Shown here: positions 45,001 to 56,071 of the stretch, piece by piece
Layout: the number at the start of each line of letters is the position of its first letter
How positions within the stretch are numbered: the stretch's first letter is position 1
Assembly (NCBI GenBank): GCA_014871385.1
Contig: CM026423.1
Coordinates: 21,942,049 to 22,006,048, forward strand
Length of the DNA: 64,000 nt
Direction of reading: 5' to 3'
From: Ceratodon purpureus
Taxonomy: Eukaryota > Streptophyta > Bryopsida > Pseudoditrichales > Ditrichaceae
The notes under the pieces: generated by a model
The model's database searches: none
Told to the model about the DNA's origin: nothing
What the model saw: only the letters and a program-made list of their open reading frames with translations
Made by a program: the position numbers and the translations under genes

Positions 45001-47290
45001 GCTTCAACTCAGCGCTAGGCTTGCTTCGGAGTTCGGTTCTCAGTTTGGTTTGCTGGTAGTTAGGTAGGTTTCAGAGACATGAACTCACAGTTCGATGAGT
45101 TGCTTCTGTTGGAATCCGTGAAGGACATGCTGGGTTGGTGTGCGGAGTGGGTTTTGAGTCTGGTGGGTTGGGTTGGGTGGGTTGGGGTGTCGTCGTCGTC
45201 GTCGTCCTTTGGAAGGTTCAAGTAGTTTAGTTGCGAGGGGGCGGGTGTGTCTCTCATCAGATTCACCAGAGTCCGGGACTGGCAGGGATCCAGGGATTCA
45301 CGAATGGGGATGGTGAAGGGACGCCAGAGAGCTCGCTGATCTGCAGGGGCTGAGAGAGGGGGAGTTATAATAAGTAAGCTTTTTGCGTCAACCTTTCCGC
45401 TGCGGACGCTGCGCGTGGATATGGCTTCCCTTCGCTGACACCATGTGTCCGGTTTTGTCATTACATGTGGACATGGGCTGGAGCTCGGCTTTGTCGTCGT
45501 CGTTGATGATAGAGTATAAGCCTTGGTTCTCCGGATAGCCGTCGCGCTCTGTGGCGTGTGAGAATTTCATCTCCCAGTTGCGTGGGCTCGCTCGCATGGG
45601 CTACCGGCCTCGAAGCCCGCTGCGTCACCTTCGTTAGGGGTTTCGTCTGGGGCTCTTCTTGAGTCGGATGTCCTGTTTCCCGATGCAGCAGCAGCAGCAG
45701 GTTAGCTTCGCTTCGTGCGTGGTAGATTCGAGGGTGTGGTGGTGGGTGTCTGTGTGCGCGGACGGTGAGTGTTGTGTGTACTCACTTCGGAGGTTTGTTT
45801 GAAGATTGGAGCTCTCTTTCTTTCTTTCTTGCCGATTCGTAGCTTCTAGAGTGTTGATCGTTTTGGGGTCTGGTGTGTCGGGGGATCTGGATTCTTCGAA
45901 AGGGGATAACGGGGACAGAGACGAGTGGCTTCGTTTGTATTTGAGCTACGTGATTACGCATCCGTGGATGTCTGTTTTGAGCTCAATTTTCTCTCCTGCG
46001 AGTAGTTTGTCTGGGAGTTGTAGCGTTGTGATGAAGATATGGTTTGAAGTGGTCGAGCGGGGGTGAAAGCGCGGAATTGTTGGTATCTTGCTGAGTTTCA
46101 TCTTCTTTGGGAGTCCGATTTTGATATTTAGACTGTGGAAGTTCAACTGCCTTATTGTGCTCGCGGTGTGGTTGCCATTTCGAGGGCTATTGGGTGACTC
46201 TTTTGCTGGAATTTGTAAGTTCTTGTTATTCGCACTACTGTTTCCAGCCGCCTGAGTTGACTCGCGGATATTAGAATCTTTTTCCTCTTCGGGAGGCGTT
46301 TGATTGAGCTGTTGCACGCCGATTCTTTTGAGGTTTGAATTTGCAGATGGGACTTTTCAGGGTACCTTCTTCCAGTTTTAAAGAGAAACTTTACAATGTC
46401 TACTCTTTGCTGGAAATTTTAGGTGTTACCGATCAGTCTCTCCTGAACTCTTTTTATTTTTTAATTTTTTTTCGGACATTTTGGAGACCAGAAATGTCTT
46501 ATTGGTTTGGTGATCGTGCACGCCTACTCAAGTTTTGCTGCAACTGGGGGTTACAATTCCGATTCAATTTGAGGGCGTTTTGTTTTTATTGATGTTGAAG
46601 CCAACTTGTTCTTAGTTTATGCCTTAGCAGTCATCTTTGTAATTCCATTATGAACCAACCTTTGAAGTTGTTCCGAGTCTGACAGAATGCGCCTGTGATT
46701 GTTTCAGGTGTAAATGCCTTGGGGTACAGCATTGACAACCAATGCTGGTTGTTTTGCCAACAATTTGGGGTTTGTAGAAATGAGCGGACGGGTCTTTCCG
46801 GATGCTGCTTCACGAACTCGTTCTACAACCGGTCAAGTCTTTAAACTTGAGAACATAGGGAGGACTTAGGGTAAATTGTGAGACGCACTGGTCTATTCTT
46901 TTTAGGTTTTTCCTTCTCCTTTTGCAAGCCTGTCTTCTTCAAGTAAACACAGATTTCCAGTGCAGAATAGAGAGTCCCTTGATTCAAGTTTTGCATGCGA
47001 GGCTTTGGTGTGCTTGCAGATAAGAGGTCATTAATCATTGCAGAGATCTCGAATATGACCATGTTCAGAGAAAACAGTTTCGTAGAGAACTGATTTAGTG
47101 GGAATAGTTGTCCGCTCATTATTACAAACCCCAACATTACCTAAGATAGAGAAATAATCCTCTGGGCGAATGACACAGTGATAAGAGCGGCAGTGTCACT
47201 AATAAGTAAGCGATAAGACAGCACATCTTTAGGGTTCACTGATAAACTGAGATAGAAGTTAGATACGCAGGGTCTGGAAGGGGCCTAAGC
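44320..47290. other. Upstream region of the START gene
   Basis: Holds several simple repeats: a 34-bp direct duplication beginning CCCCTTAA at 44449 and 44483, (AATCG)n at 44871-44892, (GAGCCT)n at 44964-45001 and (CGT)n at 45190-45206. From about 45.6 kb the sequence looks like a 5' leader: GCAGCAGCAGCAGCAG followed by GTTAGC near 45701 could be a leader-exon donor, with the rest being a long 5' intron. No protein gene is called; frames on either strand lack recognisable domains. Confidence 0.45.
44964..45001 (+). repeat. (GAGCCT)n hexanucleotide repeat
   Basis: About six head-to-tail GAGCCT units, non-coding in the model adopted here. Confidence 0.9.
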
Positions 47291-49312
47291 ATGGTCGACC
47301 TTGGAATGAGTAAATACTATGTGGTGGATGAGAGGGCATTGCTCCACTGTGGCTTGAACATGACAAGCCGTGAAGATTGGTCAAGGATGAGTTGGACAAC
47401 AGTGTGGACAACATGGCTTGCACTTGGATTCATCTGCGTCTACTCGTTGACCAAGACGGTTTACTTCATGTGGAGGCGATCATTCATTAAGTCTACGGAA
47501 TCTCAAGGGGCCTCTTCCTCAATGTAAGTGCCTCCCGCACTTTTCAATCAAGTCTTGGAAGGATGCGGATGTGTTAGGCCTAGCGAGTTTGTTACATGAT
47601 TTTTCAAGTTTAACATTTGAGAACATAATCAGTAGAAATTGTGGTATTAATTTGGAGTTTCACTCTCTGCAGCATTGCTAGAGCTGGATCTGCAGCATCC
47701 ACTCCTGCCCGCGTCACAGAGGAAGACTTGGCGCAGGTATTGGAATTCTTGAGTCAGGATGATAATGGTATTGATGGGCAGTGGGAGGATGTAGTCGACA
47801 AGCAATCTGATTCTGTGGCCTACACCGCTAAACGACGAGATCCCAAGGTATTTGGTTATTTACAGATCAATCTTTTGCTTTTGATTTTTCTGAAATCTTT
47901 CATCTGTAGGTGTTGGATCGACAGGTGTAGTTGAGGAATCTGACAAGAGATTGGTAGCTCACAGTATTCATTTGCTGCAGGACGGGGGAGCGACAGAATA
48001 TCTCAGCACCACAGTGCACGAGAACTGCTCAACCCAGCTGGCCCGAGACTTCTACATGGACAGTGACTTTCGAGCAGGGTGGGATAAAACCTTGGTGCAA
48101 CATAGGCAACTGGAGGTTTGTCCGACTACAGGAACGGAGGTGGGATCGATGGTTAAGAAGTATCCTCTTATGACCGCCAGGGAGTATGTTCTTGCGTGGC
48201 GCTTGTGGGAGGGCGAGGATCAAACGTACTACTGTGTGCTCAAGGTACAACTTAAGCTCTGGGCTTCTGGAGGAAAATGCTAGTGATGATATTTGGCTAT
48301 GTGCAAACATCTACTTTTGCTTCCCTTAGGCACATTAAGAAAAAGAATGATAGTGCATGAAGAAAGTACATAATGCTGTTACTGAAAGATAGCATCCACG
48401 AACATTGGACAGGTATGTGAGCATGAAGATGCACCAAGGCAGTCCAAGTACAAGCGTGTGGACGTGTACAATTCAGGATGGCGCATCCGGAAAGGTTCGT
48501 TCAAAAGCTTGAAACAGTCGGTCAGTAATCAGTTATTGTTAATCTCACATAAACCACTTACCCTCTCAAATTCTTCATTATTGACCTTAGTTCATGCCTG
48601 TGTTGATGCAGTTCCTGGAAGAGAGTCAGCTTGTGAACTCAAAATGTACCACCAGGAAGATGGAGGTGTGGGGCGAGAAATGGCTAAGGTAGCATTTCGT
48701 CGAGGCATCTGGAACTATGTGGTGAAGATGGACACCCAACTCCGGCGCTACGCTTTGAAACATGCTCAACTGAAAATCGACCCAGCTAGTGCCGTAGCCC
48801 TAGCGCGGAAGGTGCCTGCCTATTACACCCTTTGTGATGACAAGTGAACTTCGTTTTTCGAAAAATTTAGATGGAATACTCTTTCTATTATCGACTTCTT
48901 CTATTGAACTCGACTAAATTCTAGTTCTTGTTTGAATAGAATAGAAGTCTTCGTCGGAATATTCTGGAAACAAAGTATTTAAGCCAGTTCTGGTTTCTTT
49001 TTTCAGATGCCTGACGGACTGCAGGCGAAGTACGGGTCAATATCAACTCAAGAGATCACGACCGGTGAGGGGTCGGAGAGGGAAGGTGGTGGCAAGCAAC
49101 TGACTCGGTTGTCGTCACAGAAAAAACTGGCCAGAAGTTTGCTGTTAGTTGGAGGTGCTGTGTTTTTGTCTCAAGGCTCTGTATCGCTTGGGGCGAAGAT
49201 TGCCACAGCTTGTATTGTGAACCGAGCCATGCGGCCAGATGGCTCCTCCAGTTTTCTCAGAAGGGTACTTGACAGGTCCCGTGTTCATCGCGTTCGTAGA
49301 GATGTATTGTAG
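47291..49312 (+). CDS. START-domain lipid-transfer protein with N- and C-terminal membrane segments
   Basis: Six exons, 47291-47523, 47673-47847, 47981-48244, 48413-48494, 48612-48811 and 49007-49312, all GT-AG with consistent phases, 419 aa. The last donor (AAG/GTGCCT) is the least certain. N-terminus: a membrane segment (VWTTWLALGFICVYSLTKTV). Then VTEEDLAQVLEFLSQDDNG, QWEDVVDKQSDSVAYTAKRRDPK, TVHENCSTQLARDFYMDSDF, WDKTLVQHRQLEVCPTTGTE, YVLAWRLWEGEDQTYYCVLK, YNSGWRIRKVPGRESACELK and MAKVAFRRGIWNYVVKMDTQLR, which together form a START domain. The C-terminus has a second hydrophobic stretch (LLLVGGAVFLSQGSVSLG). This matches the plant family of START proteins annotated polyketide cyclase/dehydrase and lipid transport (Arabidopsis At1g55960/At3g13062 type). 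It probably moves or senses a lipid at a membrane; the ligand is unknown. Confidence 0.9.
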
Positions 49313-50170
49313 GTATCTGTAGAGTGATGAGGTCTATGATAAATCAGTGGCCCTATCTAATTTTGTATCAATATGCGTAGTTCCAGGTGTAGGTAGATAG
49401 AGGTAGGCAATATCCTTCTAAAATGTGGTGAAGGACCGTGTTGGACGACCTGAAAAGAGGTGAAAGCGGTGAGAGTTGTTTTTATACGATGATTTTAATC
49501 TACAGATCCGTGTGTAGATGCTGTAACGTTACTTTTGCAAGCAGACATACCGTGGGTGGAGTTCCTATGCAATCAGAGACTCTTCTCAACACCTCTGTGC
49601 TGGAAAACCGATTCGATTTTTTTTTCAAGTTTGTGGATTGGTCTAATCTCTCTTGTAGACTCGGAATCCTTCTCACTTCATAGAAAGGGAGTACGATGGT
49701 GCACTTGCACACATCTCACCACATCCTAACTTCCAGGTAGATTGGATGTGTTCATGAGAAGCGCTGTGCTAGGATGTTCGTAGAGAAACAGAGGCATGAA
49801 TCAAATGGACATGAGGAACAACCGCTAGACTGGAAATGTGAGCTATAACTTGCAAACTGTTAAGCAAATGAGTCGTTAGGGAGCGGCACATGACGAATCG
49901 AGTAATTCTGAATAACTTTGAAGCGCAGATCCAGGACTCCATTAGAATTGACTGGCTACATCCTTTTGGACGGCACAATACCATAAAAAAATGGACCATA
50001 CTGGAAGGGAAGGGGATACTGCATCGCGTACTGGTTTGAAGCTTACGTGAGAAGAGACTGCACCACAGGCTCTTGCAGCGGACTCTGGAGGTTTTTTGGA
50101 GGCATTGTACCTCAAGCCCTAAACCCTAGTCGATTCTTCAAATGCCCTTTCTCAGAAGTGCTGCGTAACA
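49313..50170. other. 3' flank of START gene
   Basis: Contains the START-gene 3' UTR. No gene or repeat is supported up to the start of the 3-kb direct repeat. Confidence 0.5.
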
Positions 50171-53100
50171 CTTATCTTGTCCATTTAGAAATCTGAGTAA
50201 TAGGGTATGAGGATGAGTCTAGTGTCTTTCTTTCATCGAGCTGGTAGTGTAGCGGTTATTCTGATGGAAAGTTTCGTTGGAATCACGAGACACAAGGTTT
50301 TACATGCGGTAATGTGCTGTACTGTACAGTGCATGTTGCTCAAAGCTGCCGAAGGATGGTTTTAACATTTTTGAGATTGTAAGTGACGCCAAAGAATTTT
50401 CCTCCTCTGAGCACAAGTGTGGACTGTTGGGGAGATTCGCCAATCTAACTGATTGCCGTGATCATAATTCCAGGCATTCTCTTTTGTCTTAAGAGATAAT
50501 GATCCTAATGAGGGTCGTTGAGATGGCTCGAGAGATATCTGTAAGCTTTTCTAATTCATCATTACCCTTGCTCTCTGATCTGTGAATGAGGAATCAGAAG
50601 TTCACGTGAAGCTTTTTGTCCATTATCACAGTTTGCACACTGCCCTAGCTGATTATGACAGTGGGGCTGGATAGCGCATCTGTTGTGCTTTCTCAGTGAC
50701 AATTGTCAATTGTTATCAGGGTTAGGTTGGAGACATGGTAGGAGGCAAAGTAAGTTAGAGGTGGCCTCAGCAGAGGTGCTTGCACCGTGCTAGAATACAC
50801 CATCAAACAGTTACCTCTTCACCTGGTCATTAGGGGATCAATGTAGGGGCTTTACACTCTTTCCGTGAAACCCAGATCGGGTGTTTAACGGGCTTACACT
50901 CTTTCTTAACATTGAAATTAGCTATACTGTTGTTTGAATTGGTGAGAATTGTCATTTTGTTAAATTTATTGCTTGCCGTGCACTGCAAAGCAGACTAATC
51001 TTATGTACTGCAGTCATTCTATATTTGATGGTCATCCTGAAGTTTACTTTCGGTTAGGCATCTTCATAGCAAAGTTTTTTGTACATCATGTTCTTAATGT
51101 CAAGTGTGCAATCATGTTCTCAGCTATTTGTTACTCAATGTAGAAGTTGTTGTCTCTGCATTGTCGCTTGGTTGGAGAAAACCTTCTTACTACATAGGTC
51201 TCCTGTATTTGATACGTCTTAGGTCTTATGAACGTTGTGGTTTGTTTAGCATTTGTGCTTGAAAAAGCTATGTTGTCGTTCTGGAGTACTAGTAGACACT
51301 ATCGAGTGCTTTGTTGGATTACAAATCATTGTTGTAACTGTTGCAAACCAATGCAGAGAGATGTCATCACTGGAACCTCATGTTTTTTCTCGTACAAATG
51401 ATTGATATACTATTTTTGTAGTTGTTTGACGATTCTGTGCTCCATTGTGTTCTGCCTGTGCTTTGGAGAGGGCAGGCACAGATCTTCGTCAGAAGGTTAT
51501 TGTAAAAATCTCAATTGCAGAGGTAATTGTTTCATTCCTACTGTATATGGTTTCGTACATAGACAGAAAGTCCTAGTGTATTATTCACGTAGGTGCTGGT
51601 GACGAGTGTACAGTACATGATTATTTAGTTCATGCTATGCTTGTGTGTTTTGTGCTCCATTCTACCGTATTGTCTTGCTGCAAAAGAACCATGTTAGGGC
51701 GCGACCGTATCATCTACTCAACAGAGCCGGAAGTATCAGCCAAAGACTGAGGCTGAGGACTGGGAGCAGTCTCTTTAGTTCTGTCCTTTCTGCATTTCAG
51801 TGTGCCCAGAATCAATTAGGTCAATCTATTTCTTGTACAATGTATGCCCTGGCAGCCTTAGCATCTGTCATTACTACTCATTTAAGATTGCAAATTTGAA
51901 TTTGAACTTGGAAAATTTATGCAACGGTATTGGTTCAGTGTCTTTGTTTCTCTACTGATACTCCATCTTCAAGTGTTCGTCTCTCCTTTATGAAGATTGC
52001 CATGAGAGTTGTTGGGAGCTGATATTTTAGTCACTGCTTATGGTGACGTCATTCTGTGTCTCAAACCTTTACTTTTCTCACTGATATATTTTTCAGACAT
52101 CAATCTCTTTCACCACATTTAAATATAATTTTAAAACCCCACCTATACAAGATGTGTGAAATTCACACAGCCTGTGCTAGGGGGTTCCATTGATGGTTTT
52201 TGAGACCAAGTACAAGGTGGCTGTTGTACTGATCTTCCTGCACACTTGTGTGACCCTACTGCTAATGTCCATCTTGTCCTTCAGTTATTGAAATCTTATC
52301 ATTGCACTTTCAAGTGCGTATTTGGACAATTGTCATATGCATTTAAATTATTGTGAAACTCTCAACCATTATTGTGATACTTCCAGTGTTTTTTTTTATG
52401 TTTTTTTCCTTGAAGCCTAACTGGCGACTTGAAAAATATTGGGAAAGAATATTTAGCAAAATCTTAAGCTTACAATCATGTTTTAATAGAATTTCTTAAT
52501 ATTTTGGTGGTCTTCTTCACAAAATCTGGCTATCTTCACAAAAAATGTAGAGAAAATATGGCGAAAAAAGTCAATTTTTTCTCAATTTTTTCCTTAACAA
52601 AAGAGAAATGCCATATTTTGTAGAGAAATCTGGCGAAATATAGCCACTAAAAAAAACGCTGGATACTTCATATTTCACAGAGACTACCATGTGCGGGTTG
52701 CACGGCTACCTGCGGAGAAGCCAGTCTAGAAGCGAGTCTGAGGAGACACTGTTGCAGTCAAATCTCAGTTGGAAGCCATCTTGTATCATTCAGATGGTGT
52801 AAGATTGAGGACTCAGGAGACAGAGTTAACATCAATTTATTTTGTTTCACATGTGGCGCTCTATCAGCTGGGCGTAAAGGAAATTAATAGTTCCAGCGGG
52901 GATGATATGTAGTCCTTCCCAGCTGCTTCAATGCAGGTACCCATCACTGAATACTCTCATAAAGGTGCTCTTGGCCACTAGGCTAAAACAAAGCGCATGC
53001 AGCTTAAATTCGCTACAGTCTCAACAACAGCAGATTAGATATGGTCGTGGTTCTCTTTGTTCCTTTTGCCACAGTAGAGATCCATTCATTGCAGATACTA

Positions 53101-53229
53101 TACCTCATGCACCACAGTGAGCGTCCTTTAACAGACAATTAGCTGAGCAGATTTTCTGAACGGCCCACTCGAGCATCAAATTTTTTCCTCAAACCCACTT
53201 TTTGAAACCATGTGTCTCTAGGACAGTTA
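50171..53229 (+). repeat. 3.06-kb direct repeat, copy 1
   Basis: Matches 56072-59129 essentially base for base. By eye there are about a dozen differences (for example a G/C difference near 50219 and small indels near 50980 and 51085), so identity is above 99%. The repeat holds only short open frames without domains (largest 84 and 72 codons), present in both copies because the DNA is duplicated. No inverted ends, no TG...CA ends, no tRNA-primer site and no transposon protein are seen. Function unknown; it may be non-coding RNA or dead gene sequence. Confidence 0.95.
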
Positions 53230-54866
53230 GTTTTAGGTGTTTGGGTTCCTCCGACACTCTGCCTCGCGGTGCGGCTGCTGTTGTGATTGCGGGAGTACGT
53301 ACTCTGTGTTCATGTTCTCTTTTCGTTTATGTCCAGCGGCAGGGATTAGGGTCTGGTCTTTCTTTCACGAAATTGGAGCTTCGGGTTTTGTTTCCAAGTT
53401 AGTCTCGTAGAAGGAAGTAGCTCTTTGGGTTTGGTGTGGACAGTATCGGGCAGTTTGGAATAAAAGTTGCATTGAAGAATTCGCTGTGTGTTTTGTGCCT
53501 AGGATTTTAATGAAGGGGCCTGCTATTGGGTTTTATATCTGCAAACCGGGTTTAAGGTTTTGGGAGAGGGGGTTTGGTACCTGACTCTTGGGCTTGGAGT
53601 TGGTGCTGACGATTGGAGGGGGTTTTGTGTGCAGTTTTTTGATGTGCTTCACCCGGGTCGCGGTAGTGTGTCCAAGGTGAGGGATGGTTTTTTGTGCGCA
53701 TGGTGGTGTGGATTTTAGGGTTTAGGGTTGATTTTGTGTGGAGTTTGGGGGACGATGTGAGCTCCGGGCTGATTTGGTTGCGTTTGTGATGTAGGCTAAG
53801 TTCAAGGAGAAGCTGACTAAGCTTTATGAGGTATCAGATCCTAGAGCATCTTTGTGTTCAGGTTCAGGACGCAATTTTGAGGCGGCAAGTCGACTGGGTT
53901 TTGTTTCCAGGTTAGTCTCTGGCATTTGCTTTGCGTAGATTGCATTGTTAGTTCAGGTGCAATTGTTTGGGTGAATTGTAGTGCATTGTCATGTTGTTCC
54001 TTTGGATTGAGAAATGCATATTGGTTCAGTTTCAGGAAATCTGAACTGAGGTTAGTTGAAGGAGAAATCTGGTTTCGAAGAAGCGTAGGACGACTTCAAC
54101 CGGAGCGAAGATCGAGGTCAGTTTCTAAATTTAACAAATCCCTAACGCCGTGTCTGAATACAGAATGCACCGTCTTATTACCTTGTGCTGGAAACCATCT
54201 GTATGCCATTGCAGAATTTTATTTCAATGTTATTAATACTCTGTCAATGCAGTAGAATGGATACGATGATTGAATCAATGCTTCAATGTGTTGAAATCTT
54301 GGTATAATTGAATTATTGATGATTGAATCAATAATTCAATGTGTTTGAGCACGGATGCTTCATCTCAACCTTGCCTTGTCTCACCCGTACCCCCCTAATG
54401 CACTCTGTGCGCCCCTCTGCCCATCGACAGCTCCCAATTCGACTGGGAGTTATTTCGTTCTCTCCCCGGGGGCTGTTTCGTTGACACGAGCCCTCGCCTA
54501 CACTGCATCCGGGTGTCTCCGCGACTTCCATAGCCGTTTTCGCTCGCCATGGTAGGCTACTCGCCATCCTCTCTTCCTTTCTGTTCCGTAATGATCAAAG
54601 CACCTGCGATACTTCTTTTTTTAGGGTTTGGCGAGTCCTCGTTTCTGTTCCAGAGATTAGAGCTGAATCTTTCCCGTCTACTGTGGAACTCGACGCTGTT
54701 AGGATGAGTCATTATCTTAGCTTATTGCGTTTCTATCCTGTGTGAATTTACAGACAAAGGGAACGGGAAGTTTCATCTTGTAAATTGAATTTCATGTGAC
54801 ATGTTTGTATTTGCAATTGTAACAATTTGTGGTGGATTTGTGATGTTGTTCACTTGGTCATTACAG
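53230..54866. other. Region between repeat copy 1 and the nuclease-like gene
   Basis: Probably promoter and leader of the gene at 54867. A ~25-bp sequence TTTTGTTTCCA(A/G)GTTAGTCTC occurs at about 53386 and 53896. A ~29-bp repeat GATGATTGAATCAAT...TTCAATGTGTT occurs at 54265-54293 and 54318-54347. There is no other coding sequence that I can support. Confidence 0.45.
54265..54347 (+). repeat. 29-bp direct repeat, two copies
   Basis: GATGATTGAATCAATGCTTC and GATGATTGAATCAATAATTC, each followed by AATGTGTT, offset 53 bp. Non-coding. Confidence 0.8.
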
Positions 54867-56043
54867 ATGAGCGGGACTTTCACGGGAACGAACCGCCGTT
54901 CTGCGGTGCGGAGGAGGAGTGGGCTTGGCAGGCAACCAGATATGGAGGGGTTGGAGGAAATTGGACATAGTAGCGAAGTAGCCAATGTGATCCCATCATC
55001 AACTCAGGTGAGTTTTCAAGCACATAGTGGTTTTCATGCATTTGGTTGCACACCTACTTTAGAAATTGAGATCAAGTCTTCTACTTTAGAAATTGAGAAT
55101 AGTCTCCTATACCAAAAAGTTCACTGTAAACTGGTTGTTTTGATTTGTGTGCTATTATCAAAACATTTTGTTACTTCTAATGACAACATTTGTTTGCTTT
55201 TAATGACACTAGGGGGACATCGACCTTGGAGACTACTTGTCAGCAGGCGATTTGCCAATTGATTTCACCAGTGTGCAGAGGTTGAAGAATATTTGTTCAG
55301 AGCGTTACGAGAGGTTGGTTGATGAGACGACAACGATGGCTACAGAGTACTTGGTGTTTCGTAAAGTAACCAAGGACGACTTGGTGAAGATTGATAGGTC
55401 TCATCGCGACTTGCATATTCGCATCTTTTACGACTTCTCGATGGAGTTATTGATTGTGAAGTTGATGGTTGGTAAGGCTCACGAGTGGGTGAGCACTTTG
55501 TTTGCCGAACATCTACGAGAGAAGGTTCGGGGCAGATGTGGCGATTTTTATGCGTTGTGTGACATGGGGGCGTTTCGATGCATGAGTGCTATGGGGCGTG
55601 CGAAAGAACCCGATGTTGCCTTGGTTCCAATGAATCGACAGAATGAAGCGGATTGGCCATCGTGTGTCATTGAGGTTGGAGTTTCAGAAAGCCTCGCAGC
55701 GTTGAAGAATGATGCACATTTTTGGATCCTCCACAGTGGAGGTTTGACACGTGTTGTCATCTTGATTGCTGTAAATCCTCAGACGAAGACGCTCACGATT
55801 GAGAGGTGGGGAGACCAGCCACCTGCTTATCCGAGCCATGTGACTGGAAGAGTTATTCGACCAAGGATGGCTCAAAGTGTGACCATTGACATTAATGGTG
55901 TTATTGGTGCTCCATTGGATGTACCTTCAGGTTTGATCTTTGATAATGGTCATGTGCCTACAGGTGTGTTGGCCAGTGATTTTAGCTTTGATGCTACTGA
56001 GCTCTCCGCTCTTTATACAAGGTTTTGGGGAATGCTCAGATAG
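54867..56043 (+). CDS. PD-(D/E)XK-nuclease-like protein, 323 aa
   Basis: Exon 1 is 54867-55007 and exon 2 is 55213-56043 (GT-AG, phase 0). The ATG (MSGTFTGTNRRS) lies right after TTACAG, so an upstream leader exon may be spliced there. The N-terminus is basic. The centre reads WVSTLFAEHLREKV...GRAKEPDVALVPMNRQ...WPSCVIEVGVSESLAALKND, followed by an aromatic strand HFWILHSGGLTRVVILIAV and TLTIERW. The arrangement EPD ... WPS-hydrophobic-x-E-hydrophobic-G-x-S-E-S is that of a restriction-endonuclease-like (PD-(D/E)XK) domain I know best from fungal genomes and some plants. Asp in EPD and Glu in IEVG are in place; the usual Lys is replaced by Val/Gly, so activity is doubtful. The gene ends 28 bp before the second 3-kb repeat. 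Fold call moderate, biological role unknown. Confidence 0.6.
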
Positions 56044-56071
56044 AGGACTTACAGCGTTCTTTAGAACGTTC

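Noticed and set aside
45060-45597. Minus-strand frames upstream of the START gene
   Set aside because: No recognisable domain, overlap the probable leader and promoter region of a well-supported plus-strand gene.
50940-53120. Short open frames (60-84 codons) in the 3-kb repeat, present in both copies
   Set aside because: Conservation between copies is only because the DNA itself is duplicated at above 99%. No domains, no ATG context support, and no coding-type substitution pattern can be judged from so few differences.
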